From the NCBI GenBank assembly GCA_013398295.1, contig VZSF01009119.1, positions 381,072-445,071 of the forward strand: 64,000 nt of DNA, in the 5' to 3' direction. The first letter of the stretch is position 1, and each line of letters begins with the position of its first letter. This document shows positions 1 to 12,300 of this stretch, piece after piece. The stretch comes from Chionis minor (lineage: Eukaryota > Chordata > Aves > Charadriiformes > Chionididae). Under the pieces are notes generated by a model. It worked only from the letters and a program-made list of their open reading frames with translations. It did not search any database and was not told the DNA's origin. A program made the translations under genes and the position numbers.

Positions 1-3000
1 GGGTGAATGTGTAGAGACTGAGAAATAAAGTATCTCCACTCGTTCCACATTTTAAAGGGGAAACACATGCAATCAACACTGAGAAGCTGAAGGATAACTT
101 TTTGCATGGGCTGTTTTTCTGGTTTGCCTATCTGTCTCTCTGTGGGAAGCTGTTTTTCCTGGGAAATCCTGTTTTCCAGTTGTGCTCCCAATTTTTCTTT
201 TCACTTACTCTTGATTATGTAGGGGCTGTAAATGAAGTAAAATAAGGCTGTTTCAGTACTCTCGAGCAGCGGCTGTATTTAAGAAGTTTATATTTGATGA
301 GTAAGTTGATGACATTGCATTATGTGAATTTGATGTGCAAACTTGTCACTGAAGTGTAAACATAGTGACAGCAGGACCAGCAATTCCCAGCCTAATCAAG
401 TAAGCCGAGTAACACAATCTTTGAGCTATAGAGTAATAGAGTCTGATTTACATATTAAAATGAGAGAAGCTACACAGACCCAACAATTAAGTTGATATTT
501 TAATTGCATAAAAGTCAGGAGATTCAAAGTTATGTTTCCTGCAGCAGTTCGTTTGTCACCCACATGGATTTGCAGTATTTTCCGTGACTTTATTTGGTAT
601 GAAACTAATGTGGATTAAAATACATGAAATGTTGGCCACGGAAGAAAGGGGAGCGTTGGATTTGCTGGGTTAGAAGGCAGGCTAAGAGAATCGGGAATTT
701 CTTGGTCTGCTTAAAAATGGTACAAACAAGTTTCAGGTGATTTCTTTTTTAATATTCTGGTAGACATGTTGGGAAGGAGGGAGGGAGGGAGGGAGAGGGA
801 GCTATATTCAAATGCGATGGGAAAAATTCCCGTTGATCTCAATAGACCTTGAATTATATCCTTAACTTCTTGTTTTCTTTTTAAGGGATAAGCTTTATTT
901 AATTGCAAATTCACACAAACGCGCTAGTACCACTAAGAATTACATCAATATATGGATTCTGTCCTTGGTGTTTATGCTGGTTTCCCAGTACCGATCTCGC
1001 ATTCAGATAAGCCTGCACGTACACAGCTACCCTTATCTCCTCACGCTGATGTTCTGATAGATGAATGCTCCTTCCCTGCACCCACAAAAAGCTATTCACA
1101 TGCCAAGTCTGGCGACTTTTTTTTTTTTTTTATAATCCTTCTTTGAATTAGACTGCAAAAAGAATGTGTTTGAAAAGGTTAACTAATGGATACACTTTTC
1201 TTCCTGATGAGGAAAAGAAAAATGGTGAAGCGCTGAAAAAATGGTCAAGCAGAGTTTTGATCAGGCTTTTCTAATCAAATACGTTCTAGGCGGTGAGCGA
1301 GTAGGAGACATGTTAATCCGCGGCGGATTTATTTGGGATGGGGAACATTTATTTGGAAAGCAATCAGCATATAAAAGCAGACACTTGTAATTACTTTGCC
1401 GTCTTAATCGTGGCACTGACATCAGCACCGTGATGTGCTAAGGGTGTGATGGCCTTTCGGATGTGCCACTGACACCAGAATGCCGGTAGGAAGGGGGAGA
1501 AGCCGCGTTAGCATCTCCTCACCCGTCAGCCTGGTTTGCTGATGCCCAGGTGTGCTGGGCTGTCCAGTGCTTCCAAAATCACCCAGTAACCTACACAAAA
1601 CGGCGTAAGACCTGCTCAGCTCGCTTGGAGACAAGTCAGCACCTTGCAATCCCCTTGGGAATCTGGCAGCGGATGGCAGCGCGGCTGGAGCGCTGCCCGG
1701 ACGAGCTGCCGGCGTGGCACAGGGCAGGACGTGGAGGGCAGCGTCCCGCACGGCGCTGGCTGAGGTGTCCTGGCCTCGGGCTCCTGCTGGGATTTCGTGG
1801 CGAGGAGGTGAAGGTGTGGGGTCAAACCATGGCGAGGAGTAAAGCTCGGGGGAGAGCCGTGCCTGGCCATTTCTGAGCATCTGGGAGCAACCCATTATTT
1901 AGGCTAAACTAAAGCTGCCCGCTGTGGTTCGTGTGGGCACAACAGCTGGCGCAGTCTTCGCTCGCTATTGCCGCGTTTCCGCATTTTCTCCGTTTCACTG
2001 CCAGGTTACGTGGCCTGAGCTTCAGTCGGAGCGCAGTAAGGCGATCCGGCCTCCGATAGGGAACAGCACGTTCACTCTTGGTGTATGGCCGGCTCCAGCT
2101 CAACGGATGAAAATCAAACAGATGAAAACCTGGTTGAAATCAGATTCGCCAATTGCCTTTTCTCTTGCCGGCTGTCTACGTGTGTTTCTGCCTGTATTGA
2201 ATAGAAGAGTCTGGATGCTCCTGGTGGAGTCCTGTGGCGCGGGGGGTTATTGGGCAGGTATGCGGCTTTGTACAGTTACCTTCTGCGCTGCTCCGATAGC
2301 GTCAGCGGTGTGCGGCAGGAGGATTCCGGTTAAATAGATCAGAGAGTTCTGTAAGGAAGGGCTGGAGGCAGCGGCAGCATCCACCTTCACTGGGGACTGC
2401 GGATGTGTCATCAAAAATCTTGCCACTGGTGGCATCAAAGGCGACGCGCAGATCTGAAGGATTCAGCAAAGGTTTTCTGAACAGGCTGATAATGACGATG
2501 GCGTGCGATTCCCCTTTTAGGCTGCCATATTGCGACGACTTCCCTGAAATGAGGCAGAGTTTAGGCAACAGGAAGTTTCCCTCTTGTTTTACAGAAGCGG
2601 TAAAAATAAATCCTGAGTTAGAACTGGTGATGTTCGACCCGTGGAACAGCTGTGGGCTAAAGGCGTTTTCAGCGGCAGCCGCCATTCGAAGTAGCTCCTG
2701 GGCAGGTTGTTTTCCCCGATAACGTCCCTTCCTCGGGACGTGGGCAGCGTGCTGATGCCTTTGCCAGCTCCCTGCGGAATGTGTTTGGACTCCCGTGGTG
2801 CCACAAGGAGTAGTGGAAATTACTGGCCACTTCCATTTCAGAGTAATTCCTCCTGCTGTAGGATCCTTCGCACGTTACAACCTGAAAAACCCACGGGAAG
2901 AGGAGGGGAGCATTACCCGGTGTGTTCTGGAGTCCCTAGGAAGTTTTTGGTGAAATGAAAAATTTTAAGCAAAGTATGTGCAAAGTCTCCATCTGCAAGG

Positions 3001-3114
3001 TGGTGTCCTAAGCCAAATGGAGAGGGTGCTCGCAGCGCCTGGGAACACATTTAAAGCTAATGGCATCTTCGTTACACCTCAGCAAAGGTGTAACTCCACA
3101 AAGGCAGGTGTGGG
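1..3114. other. Intronic sequence, no gene recognised
   Basis: Mostly AT-rich single-copy DNA with a purine repeat at 771-801 and a GC/CpG-richer patch at about 1650-1870. A 157-codon minus-strand frame (1422-1895) overlaps that patch, but its product shows no domain I recognise and looks like a by-product of base composition. Confidence 0.6.
771..801. repeat. (GGGA)n purine microsatellite
   Basis: Interrupted GGGA/GGA repeat of about 30 bases on the + strand, all purine. Such tracts can form triplex or G-quadruplex structures; no further role is visible. Confidence 0.9.
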
Positions 3115-3851
3115 GTCCCAGAGAGGACCTGGGGAGGAGTGACCCCATGCAGCAGTATGGGTTGGGGGCTCTGTGGGAAGGGACCTGGGAGTCCTGGTGG
3201 CCAACAGGATGCCCATGAGGCAGCAATGTGCCCTGGTGGCCAAGAAGGCCAATGGCATCCTGGGGTGCAGCAAGAAGAGCGTGGCCAGCAGGTGGAGGGA
3301 GGTCATCCTACCCTTCTGCTCTGCCCTGGGGAGGCCACATCTGGCGTCCTGTGTCCAGTTCTGGGCTCCCCAGCTCAAGAACGACAGGGAACTGCTGGAG
3401 AGAGTCAAGCAGAGGGCTATGGAGATGGTCAAGGGACTGGAACATCTTTCTTACAAGGAAAGGCTGAGGAAGTTGGGTCTTTTTAGTCTGGAGAAGAGAA
3501 GGCTGAGGGGGGATCTCATCAATGCTTACAAATACTTAAAGGGAGGGGGCCAGGAGGAGGGGGCCAGGCTTTTTTCAGTGGTGCCCCGTGACAGGACAAG
3601 AGGTAACGGGCACAAACTCGAACATAGGAAGTTCCATCTGAACATGAGGAGGAACTTCTTTCCTTTGAGGGTGCCAGAGCACTGGAGCAGGCTGCCCAGA
3701 GAGGTGGTGGAGTCTCCGACTCTGGAGACATTCCCAACCCTCCTGGACACCATCCTGTGCCACCTGCTGTAGGTGGGACCTGCTCTGGCAGGGGGTTGGA
3801 CGGGATGATCTCCAGAGGTCCCTGCCAACCCCGGGGATTCTGTGATTCTCA
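3115..3851 (+). mobile_element. CR1 LINE, 5'-truncated 3' part
   Basis: Chicken-repeat-1 non-LTR retrotransposon. The sequence follows the familiar avian CR1 3' region: 'ggacctgggagtcctggtgg', then 'caatggcatcctggggtgca', and near the end 'ggatgatctccagaggtccc'. It finishes in ATTCTGTGATTCTC, the octamer-type tail of CR1. Only the last quarter of ORF2 and the short 3' UTR are present, as usual for CR1 because reverse transcription starts at the 3' end and stops early. A deletion relative to the usual sequence lies just before the start of the open frame (around 3165). Confidence 0.93.
3173..3772 (+). pseudogene. CR1 ORF2 C-terminal fragment, 199 open codons
   Basis: C-terminal end of the CR1 reverse transcriptase/endonuclease polyprotein, downstream of the RT catalytic core. 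Readable family motifs include [51 protein letters not shown] and [11 protein letters not shown]. The frame has no internal stop up to the natural TAG at 3770-3772. The first codon is GTG and there is no upstream CR1 coding sequence in frame, so this is a fragment and not a functional gene. The open frame suggests a fairly young insertion or chance. Confidence 0.88.
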
Positions 3852-4479
3852 GGTAGCTCTGAATCCTAGGCTGCTAACCCCAACAGTTAGAAATACATGA
3901 GGTTAAAAATTAGAACTACGCATATCCCGCTTCTTGCAGCATGTTAAACACTGATGTTCTCCTCTGTCAAAGGCGGAGGGAGCCAGGCTGTTCCATAAAG
4001 CCAGGGCAAATGAGCAATTAGCAAGAGGTACCAAAATAGTGTTTAGGAAGCTATAAAGTTGCTCTGAGAGCTATAAAATGTCTCTCCTTGTTTTGCGCAT
4101 GGTTTAGAGTGGGAATGTTTGACACTTAACAAAAGCTGACTAATTCTTTGTTGTTTCCCTTTAATGATCAGAATTCAGGAGAGGGCTGGCTGTGACAGGC
4201 AGGCGAGAGCGCTGCCGTGAAAGTTAAGCTCTTTTTAATTAGAAAGCCCCTTGGATGATTTACTTTCTAGTGATTTGAGCGCTGGCCGGTTTGAATGTGT
4301 CAGCGATACTGACCGGCACGATGCCGTCCTGACGGCGCAGGTTCCGTTTGGCTCTTCAGATGTCAGGAGGTGAAGCCCGCTCCGACAAGGAGACGCTGTG
4401 ATGAGGGAAACGACAACCGCAGCCAGCCGGGCTGGCGACTCCACCATCTGCTCTGAAGTCTCTGCCTTGAATGCCAGCA

Positions 4480-4640
4480 CTTGTGGTGGCAGGCATAATG
4501 ATGATAATATTTTCCACTTCTGTAGCACCCTCTCTCCAAAGGTCTCCGAGCGTGCTGGAGACACTAATTAAGACTCGCGGCACCCATGGGAGGTGGGCAT
4601 GAGTCTCTACGCCAGCTTTTCTTGCTTGCAGAGTCTAAAG
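4480..4640. repeat. Ancient L3/CR1-tail or MIR-like repeat fragment
   Basis: The order 'ataatgatgataatattttc', 'tgtagcaccctctctccaaa', 'actaattaagactcgcggca' and 'cccatgggaggtgggcatga' follows the old amniote repeat that reads roughly 'tatagcgcctt..tctcaaagcgctttacaaacattaattaa..acacccctgtgaggtaggcaagta'. Divergence is high. Family assignment is from memory, and orientation was not set. Confidence 0.45.
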
Positions 4641-5852
4641 AGATTGCGGCACTCATCTTTGGGCAGCAATTTCTTCCATCAGGGAGCTCTGGAACAACTA
4701 AAAACCTCTCGTAGCGGTGTTAGTTTAAATCAGAGCTGTACCCGGGAGGCAGGCGGGCTGGCGCTACCTGCCGGAGTGAGCGATCTTCACGCTCCCAGCT
4801 GGGCTTGCTGGGGGGGCAGCAGAGGCTGGGTCTGCCCTGGCTGTGTCGGAGTTTCTTACCCTGCTTTGTGCAGCTCTTGGAGTAGGTTTTATTCACTTGA
4901 GCCCAGTCCTTAATGTGTTGCCTTCTGGGGATACTGGACTCTTAAGATCAGACTGCAAAGACTCAGTGCAGGGCTCTGCACCTCAAAAATACAGCCAGGA
5001 CTCAAGTCACCAGCAGATGTGTCTCCTGAAGGGACTTTTTGTGTATGAAATTGTCACTCCTTGAGTTGTGTATAGCAATCCATAGTAAGCCTCGCACCAG
5101 CAACGTTGGAGACAGTGTCTGAAAATGCCTACAAATAACACAGGTTCACCCTGACTGAATCCATGCTCTATAGTGATGTCTAGAATTTGGGATACTTTTT
5201 TTTGTCCAAAGAGCTTTTTTTTGGTACAGCTTAATTTTATTGCATAAAACTCCATCTCTCTCATAGAAGACTAACAGGAAAGCTTGTCCGTAATCTGCAT
5301 TTTGATAGTCTGCAGAAAATGGATGAGTAACATTGTATGGACCAACAGGAAGGAGTAAATGCAAGAGAAAGGGAGAGATTTGACCACAAATCTTTAATGC
5401 GTGATCCCAGTACTCACACTCACGGGTTTAAAAGTGCATTCCCATAAAGGTCCATTTAGCATACACTTCAGCTGGGTAGAGACGCAGCAGAGAAGCTCTT
5501 CCTTCCACTGAGTGCAAGGTGTAAAATAAAACCTGCTGGGTGAGATCAAAGATGCACCTACTGTCCCCCATCTCTAAGAGGAAAAACACTGTTGTCAAGT
5601 ATCATTATACGGTGTGTAAGTGTATATGAGGCTATTAAAGACAGTTATCCTCAGAGATTTATACATAGCAGGTTAAAATGGGGGAGGGCGGGGGAACAAA
5701 CCCTTGCTGTGTTTAATTATTGCTGGGTGCCGCGTGCACTTTTTTCCATTATTTACTTAATCTTAAATGCCAGATGCTAAAGGGCACCAGCATCAATTAA
5801 CTGCTTAATTAGACTTGCAAAGAAATCATGTAATTTAGTTATAGGCAAATTT

Positions 5853-5886
5853 AAAAAAAAAAAAAAAAAGAAAAGAGAAAAAAAAT
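5853..5886. repeat. Poly(A)/A-rich run
   Basis: 17 consecutive A bases at 5853-5869 followed by AAAAGAGAAAAAAA-type sequence. No retroposed gene or SINE body was recognised upstream. Confidence 0.9.
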
Positions 5887-6814
5887 GCACAAAACAGAAG
5901 CTCAGGGCTCGCTCTGCCACCGTTTTTAAAGCTCCCTACATACATTGTTTGCTTTCAACGCTGGCTGGAAACTCTTTGCAGCACATTCCGTGCCGCGTGC
6001 CCCATAGGGAGGCAAATGGCTGGATGCAACATCACCACTTCAGCGCCGTTCGCAGTGGATTTAGCCACAGCTGGCTTTATTGTGCTCCAGATTCTTTCAG
6101 GAGAGGTTTGGATCTCTTGTGTGGTGCCTCATCCTGACCCCCGGGAGAACCTGGCCTCCTCCCCCTCCCTGTCATCCGCATCCCCTTCGGCGCTTGCGCT
6201 GGCTACGTCGGTGAAGACCTGTCCCCTCTTCCTGCTAGGAGGGGTTCTGTGGTGAACGCATTTCTGTATTTTGCAGGGCATTTTAGTATTTCAGCACGCG
6301 GCCAACAGAGCGCCTCTCCTCAGCAAAGCAACTCCTGCTTCCCTCACTATGGAATAATAGGAAGCAAAATGCTGTTATTCCGTGAGTCCCCACTGATGGG
6401 TGAGAGCGTTCACAGGAGCGAAGTGCATTCGGGTTTGTTTCATCAAGGCCCACAGCTCTGTCTGAATCTTTATCTTGCAAACGGAGCGATAATCAATGCC
6501 TTCTGCTTGTGTAGATGCAAAGTTCTTCTTCCGTACAGGTGCTGCTGACCCTGTACTCGCGTGGGCATCACCGGCGTTGTTGTTTCCGTGCCTTTGCAGC
6601 ATCCCGTGTTTTACAACTTTTGGTTCTCTCTCGGTACCTACATGCTGGAAGCTGCTGAAGTATTTTGCTCTCAGATGGCCTGAAACCTTTCTGAAAACAA
6701 GGTGGTGGTTGGTTTCTCGGAGCTCTGTTCCCCCTCAGTGCCCGTGCTGCCTCAGCGCTCCTCTATTCCTTTCTGAAAATCCGACCTAGCCCTTCCCGCG
6801 TTCCTGATTTCTTC

Positions 6815-6860
6815 AAAGCACTGTATGAACATTATCTAATTAAGTATATATAACATGCCC
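6815..6860. repeat. Possible L3/CR1 tail fragment
   Basis: The stretch 'ttcaaagcactgtatgaaca' followed by 'ttatctaattaag' resembles the old L3-type sequence 'tctcaaagcgctttacaaacattatctaattaag'. It is short, so coincidence is possible. Confidence 0.28.
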
Positions 6861-9304
6861 TAAAGTACGTTAAGGGAAAACTGCAGCACAGCATTGAAGT
6901 TGCCAGTCGCTTGATCCAGTGTAAAATCTGATTGAATCACTAATTACTTTTCAAAATGCTGTGCCTGATGACATGGATAAAGATGGGAAGATCCGAGCTG
7001 CGGCCGGATGCACCGGGAGCTGCCGCCCGCGAGCGCAGGGCAGGCGGCTGAGTTCTGGGTTAGTTCGAGAGTTGGTTTGGATACGTACACTAAGGTAATA
7101 AACACAACAACAACAAAAAAGAGGAGCTGCAGCATTTGGATCTTTCCTGTTTTGATATATATAATCAGCTCTACATTTCCTGTTGAAAGGTTCATTAAAA
7201 TTGCAGCCCCTGTGATTATGCAGCTGCCTAATTCAAATCAATGGGGCTCCTGAAACAATTTCAGATATTTTTAAATACTGCTGTAGAACTTCCTTGTTTA
7301 CAATGTGATGATTAAGAGACTTTTTTCTAAGTCATCTAAAGCATTAATAAAAATCTCTTTAGCTTTTCTCTAATTTTTTTTTTTCCATTCCAAGCGGCTG
7401 CAAATAATGCTAACCTTGCTTTACAGCTTTATCTTTTACTTCTTAGTGCAGCGTGTCTATTTGTATCGATAACTAAATCAGAAGCCAAATTACAGAAGTT
7501 CTTGATAATTCCTAGTAAGCCATAATTGACTTCTGTTGTTTTGGAATCCTAATACAAATAAATAAAATTAACAGAGAGCAGAATAACTAGCACTTAGAGT
7601 ACAACAGCCATGCCTTGCTTCCTTCCAGCTCCGTAACTTTTGGAAGCAACTGTTGATAATGTCTGCCAGCTAAAATACCCTGCTGTTCTACCTGACACAT
7701 GGCAGTCCATGAGGAAGATCGTAATATCCAAAGGGTCAAGAAACTTCAGTAGGTCTCATGCCGAAAGAGGGGTCATTGTAGTTTGGCCATAAAGATGCTT
7801 TCAAGGTGATTTCAGCTCTTCTGCTTTGGAATGCCTCAGAGTGATGCTAGGCTTCTGCTAAGTTTGTTTTAATGACTTTGCCTTTATTAACTTTTCGCTT
7901 TTCCAGTAACTCCAATCCCTTGTACTGTTTCAGAAGAGCCTTGGCACAGTTCTGGTGTGTTTAAGTTGCAAACTTTACAGGAAAATACCTAAATGAAAAC
8001 ATTGTGGGAGAGAGACTGCGTGAAGGAGCAGATGTTTACAGTCTCTGACTTCTGTGGCTGAGAAAAAGCAAACACGTTTCTATAAAAACGCGATGTGGTA
8101 GAAGCATTTCAGCTGCCTGTGGTTTAGTGCTTCACCTGCCTGTGAAGGTATTTCCTTTTGTCTGCTTTTGCTGTTGTTCCCTACCCAAGCTGTCCTAATT
8201 AACTGCCCCGTTTGCTGGGTGGCAGAGGCAGGTCTGGCCCAGCTGGGAGCTGGCTCTCTTGGCTCCGAAATCCCTGGCTGGGCACATCTGCTCCAGCTGC
8301 TGCTGCCAGGTCAGGCGTCGGGGTGGCCAGATGTGAAGCGCTGCAGATGTTTGAGCGCCGCGGTGTGGCTGAGCCCCGATGCTCTGCTGCCACCCTGCCA
8401 GTGCCGCCGTCCCCTTGCAGCAACATCCCTGCTCACAAACCGGGGCTGAAATCACGGAGACGCTGCAGGTCAGAATTGGTCAGTGCTGTAAGGGGATCGC
8501 TAACTGTACCGTTCTTGGGTTTAAAAGAAGATGAAGATTTTAAATCAACTCTTCTTCTTTGGTGCCAAAGTGGAAGGATGAAGCCGGTAGGACAGGGAAG
8601 GGAGTACTGTTATTTAGATCTCATCCTATGTGTCCTGTTGGTATTCAGGACTTGTCCACCTATTGAAAGTTGGAGGTAAATGCTTTGGATGTGGACATGG
8701 GAAGAGAATGAGATGGAAGAGGACAGGAAAGACCAAAGCTTTTTTTTTTTTATTTTAACAGAGGATAGATTGAATGTGATTTGGCCACTGCACCTTAATG
8801 GGTAATCCCCACGCTGAGCCTCAGATGAAAAGAGAAAATCTATAAGGCTAGGGATAATGCAAGAGGATTTTTGCAGACTTTTCTCAGATGTAAAGTGAGC
8901 TACTGAATAGCGCAGCCTTTAATGATAACTTTTTCTTTGAGCACAGAGCTAATTCATTGATTTAGCCTCGTTGGGTAAATCTATTTTTCGTTACTTGCAC
9001 ATCCCACGCGCAGAGACCTTTTGTGTGTACCATTTTTTCCTTTCCTCGCTGGTCCCTTAACATATATTTTTCCTAAACCTCTGGCTGACATGTCCCAGCA
9101 GGGCTGTTCGTGCCAGCAGCGCGGGCTCGGTGACACTCGGTGTCGTTGGCCCCGGTGGGAGGAGTTCGCAGCAGCAGGGTGAAATCTTCTCTAAACCAGA
9201 GCGGGAATGAATCCTTCTCCTGGAAGGCTGCTCTGCAAGAGAGCGGATTTCTCCGCGTACTCGCCCCCTGGGTGCGGATCGTTGGAGACCAAGAGTCAAG
9301 GTCA

Positions 9305-12300
9305 CCTACAAGGCATGCTTTTTTCCTATACCAGAATATTCTCTTTGATGACTAAGCATCGTGGCTCTCGGTTTCTTGACTGACCTTATTTCAAGCAGGC
9401 CAGGTCCTGCACCCAGGGCAGTGTTTGCTTCAGAGCTCTCAGGAGTCAGAGAGATGGAAGAGTTCAAGCAAAGCCAAGAAGCAGGAGGGTCTTCCAAACA
9501 ATCCGGGCGGGAAGAAGGCATCCAGAGGCTGTGTAGGGGGAATGCACATTGCAGCTGAAAAAGAAAAACGGCGATATTTTGGGGTAGGCTATTCCTTGAG
9601 CCTGCTGCAGCCGTCAGGGCTTGCTGCAATAGCATGGCAGCCTCTCGGGACTGCCAGAGTGCTCTGGAAACTTCCCAGCTGCGGGAATTACATGCAGGGA
9701 TTGCTGCATCCATCCCTAAAACGCATCCACGGCTAGCGTGAAATACGGTAACCGCTTCGTGCCGCACAGGAACCGTCCTGAGAGCGGGAAGTGAGAAGTG
9801 TCTTTTGAACTGCAGAGCGGAGGAGGCAGAACGCAGTGACGCGGTGGCGTTTGTGCAGCATGGGGGCTGATAGCGCAGTCCCGGTTCCTGCCCTCGTCCC
9901 CAAATTAAAATGCTCTGCCGGGAAAACGCTTTGCCTTTTCTGTAGCCGTGCGGGTCTACGTTTCTTATCTTCTCTGACAAACGGTATATCCACAGCACAG
10001 CGTGCTCCCTGCCGTAACCTTTCCTTCATTACCGATTCAGAGAGTGAGTGCCAGCTATTGAATCAGAGGGTTGGGACCCAGCTAAAGGTCAGGATTGTTT
10101 CTACGTACATAAAAGCGAGCGTAACCTCTTCTTCTTTCCAAAAACACTAATATGGGGAGATGGAAAAGTTCGTGTCTGTGAACTTTGCGGCGCTCGCGTC
10201 AGGGTTGTGAAGCAGACAGACAGGTAGGAAAGGACAGTGTCCCCGTTGGGGACAACCACATCAAGGGACCGATGGTGTTTAGGAGACGGAGGGTGCTGGC
10301 GTACGGCCATCGTTATTCTCCGGGGTGGGAAAAAACGTGTTTCTGACAGCCAAAAGCAGACAATACCTGGGGGCAATTTGAAAAGCCAGGCTAACTCCCA
10401 TCGTTTGCTGGCCTCCGAGATAAGGCTTTTACCTGTGTCCTGTATCCCACTGCAAAGATTTCCCGCTGCTGGTTTTTTCCAGCTCTTTCCCTTGCTCTCC
10501 ACAGTCTCTGTGCCTCCAGCAGCTTTTGAGCTAACTTGGCACTTTTTTAAACTTTTTTTGCCTTTTGTAGTTTGACTTGTGTGATGGAGGAGCAAATGCC
10601 TTGCATCTGTGGGGAAAGAGTCTCTCCTTCAAGACACGCGTGGACTTAGATACATCTGCTGCATGTGAAATTGAAGGATTTGGCTTCTGTTATTTGGGAT
10701 TTCTCAATTGTTAGAGCATTTCAATGCCTGTCATTAGCCAAGGGGTATTAGGTTGACAGAGCCAGTTCCTCGGTCCCTTGTATTTACTCACCTGCATCAG
10801 TTATGGATTAATTATAATCCACTGGGTCACCTGTGTGCCGTCAGACTGTTTTCCCTGAGGTTTTGTTTCATTAGTTCTTTATTATAGAACTAATTTTTTT
10901 TTATTTTTTAAAGCTGGCAACTTCAAGGCTGAGCTGTGAATTTTCCTGTTAAACAGGAAGATATCCCAGGTCTGTGCTGTGATTCAGCAGATTCTGCCTT
11001 CTCAGCCCAGGCTGTTGCCCGTTCAGTGCTGTCGAATTAAGTAGCATCCTTGACTTTCTTTTCCTTAGCTCCTCCGCCTGTAAAATGAAGACAGCGCTAA
11101 TCTCTCGTTTGTGTAACTGTGTAATGTTTGTCCGGCACTTCAAAGATGCCAAATACAATAAAACTGCCAAGCATCCTTTCCCTAACAGGGTGGATGATTT
11201 ACACCCAAAATGCTCATTTTTGTGCTAAAACAAGATCACCTGAAAGATACTGCGGCTGGAACCAAACCAAGGAAGGGGGGAGGAGGAAACCATCTGTTAC
11301 ACAACAGCAAAAGCATTGCAGGGCATTCGCCTGGGAAGCTCTGGGTGACGAGTTTGGAATATGAAGGCTTATTTATATGGATGGAGCTAATTTTCTCTAA
11401 GTTATTCATTTTTCACTTAGGGAATTACCTAATCTTACAACAGAGTCTAGGAGGAAAGATTCATTTATTCTTTGTCTCGTTCAGCCCCAGGCAAGCCTGA
11501 AGATGCTCTGCCTCTTCCAATTCTTCTTTTTAACCAATTCTATTAATGGAGCTTAAAGATTTGCTTCTCCTGGGTAAAAAGGGTTAATCTTCCTCGTTCT
11601 CTCTCACCCTTCTCCTCCTCTTTTTCTGGAGAGTTCTTTTTTTGGCGTCTCTGGCTGTTTCTATCATCTTCTCCCCCTAATCTGCCACTATCTGAAGAAT
11701 TCATTACATTTCAAATCAGAGGCCTTGCTGCATACATTAGCAGGTTTTAATAGACTTGCCACGACTCAAAAAGGAGGAAAAAAAGAGAGAAGATTTAAAA
11801 CTCTTGTCTTGCCGAAAGCAGACAGATTGACTCAAAAATGACTCAGTCAATAAAAGATGAGTTTTGAAAAGGCTTCCCTCCGCTCAAAGGGAGCTCGTAT
11901 TCCAGCGAATTACGTTTTTCTAAGCCCACTGTCAGAAATTAATAATACATACAGCATGTAAAATGGATTTAGCCCTCTACAGCCTTATACAAACATATCT
12001 TTGACTTGCTAAATGTGACACAACTACCAGGATTTTCCAGCCTTTATCCCAGGAGTCTGTCATCTCTCCAGAATGGTGACCTCAGTGGAATTTTTAAGCA
12101 CGTCCAAAAAAATTGCTGTATGAGACTTTCATTAAGAATACGTTTCTACTTCCCTCACCCTTTCTCTCCACCCAAGCCCCCTCTGTCAGAGTATTTTATT
12201 ATTATTATTTGCAGCCGAAATTATGCCAAATGCTCTTGGTTTAAACTCTCAAGCTATCGAGTCCCTTTACTAGACTCTGTCATGGCCTTCCCTCGAAGGA

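Larger units (their letters stand above)
3852..9304. other. Intronic sequence, no gene recognised
   Basis: Holds an ancient L3/CR1-tail-like fragment at 4480-4640, a weaker one at 6815-6860 and an A-rich run at 5853-5886. The remainder is AT-rich single-copy sequence in which I see no gene. Confidence 0.6.

Noticed and set aside
771..801. Short regular repeats considered as a CRISPR-like array
   Set aside because: The units are 4 bases without spacers. It is a simple microsatellite in a vertebrate genome.
1422..1895. 157-codon minus-strand open frame
   Set aside because: It overlaps a GC-rich patch with open frames on both strands. The product is Pro/Ala/Ser/Arg-rich with no domain, signal or splice context.
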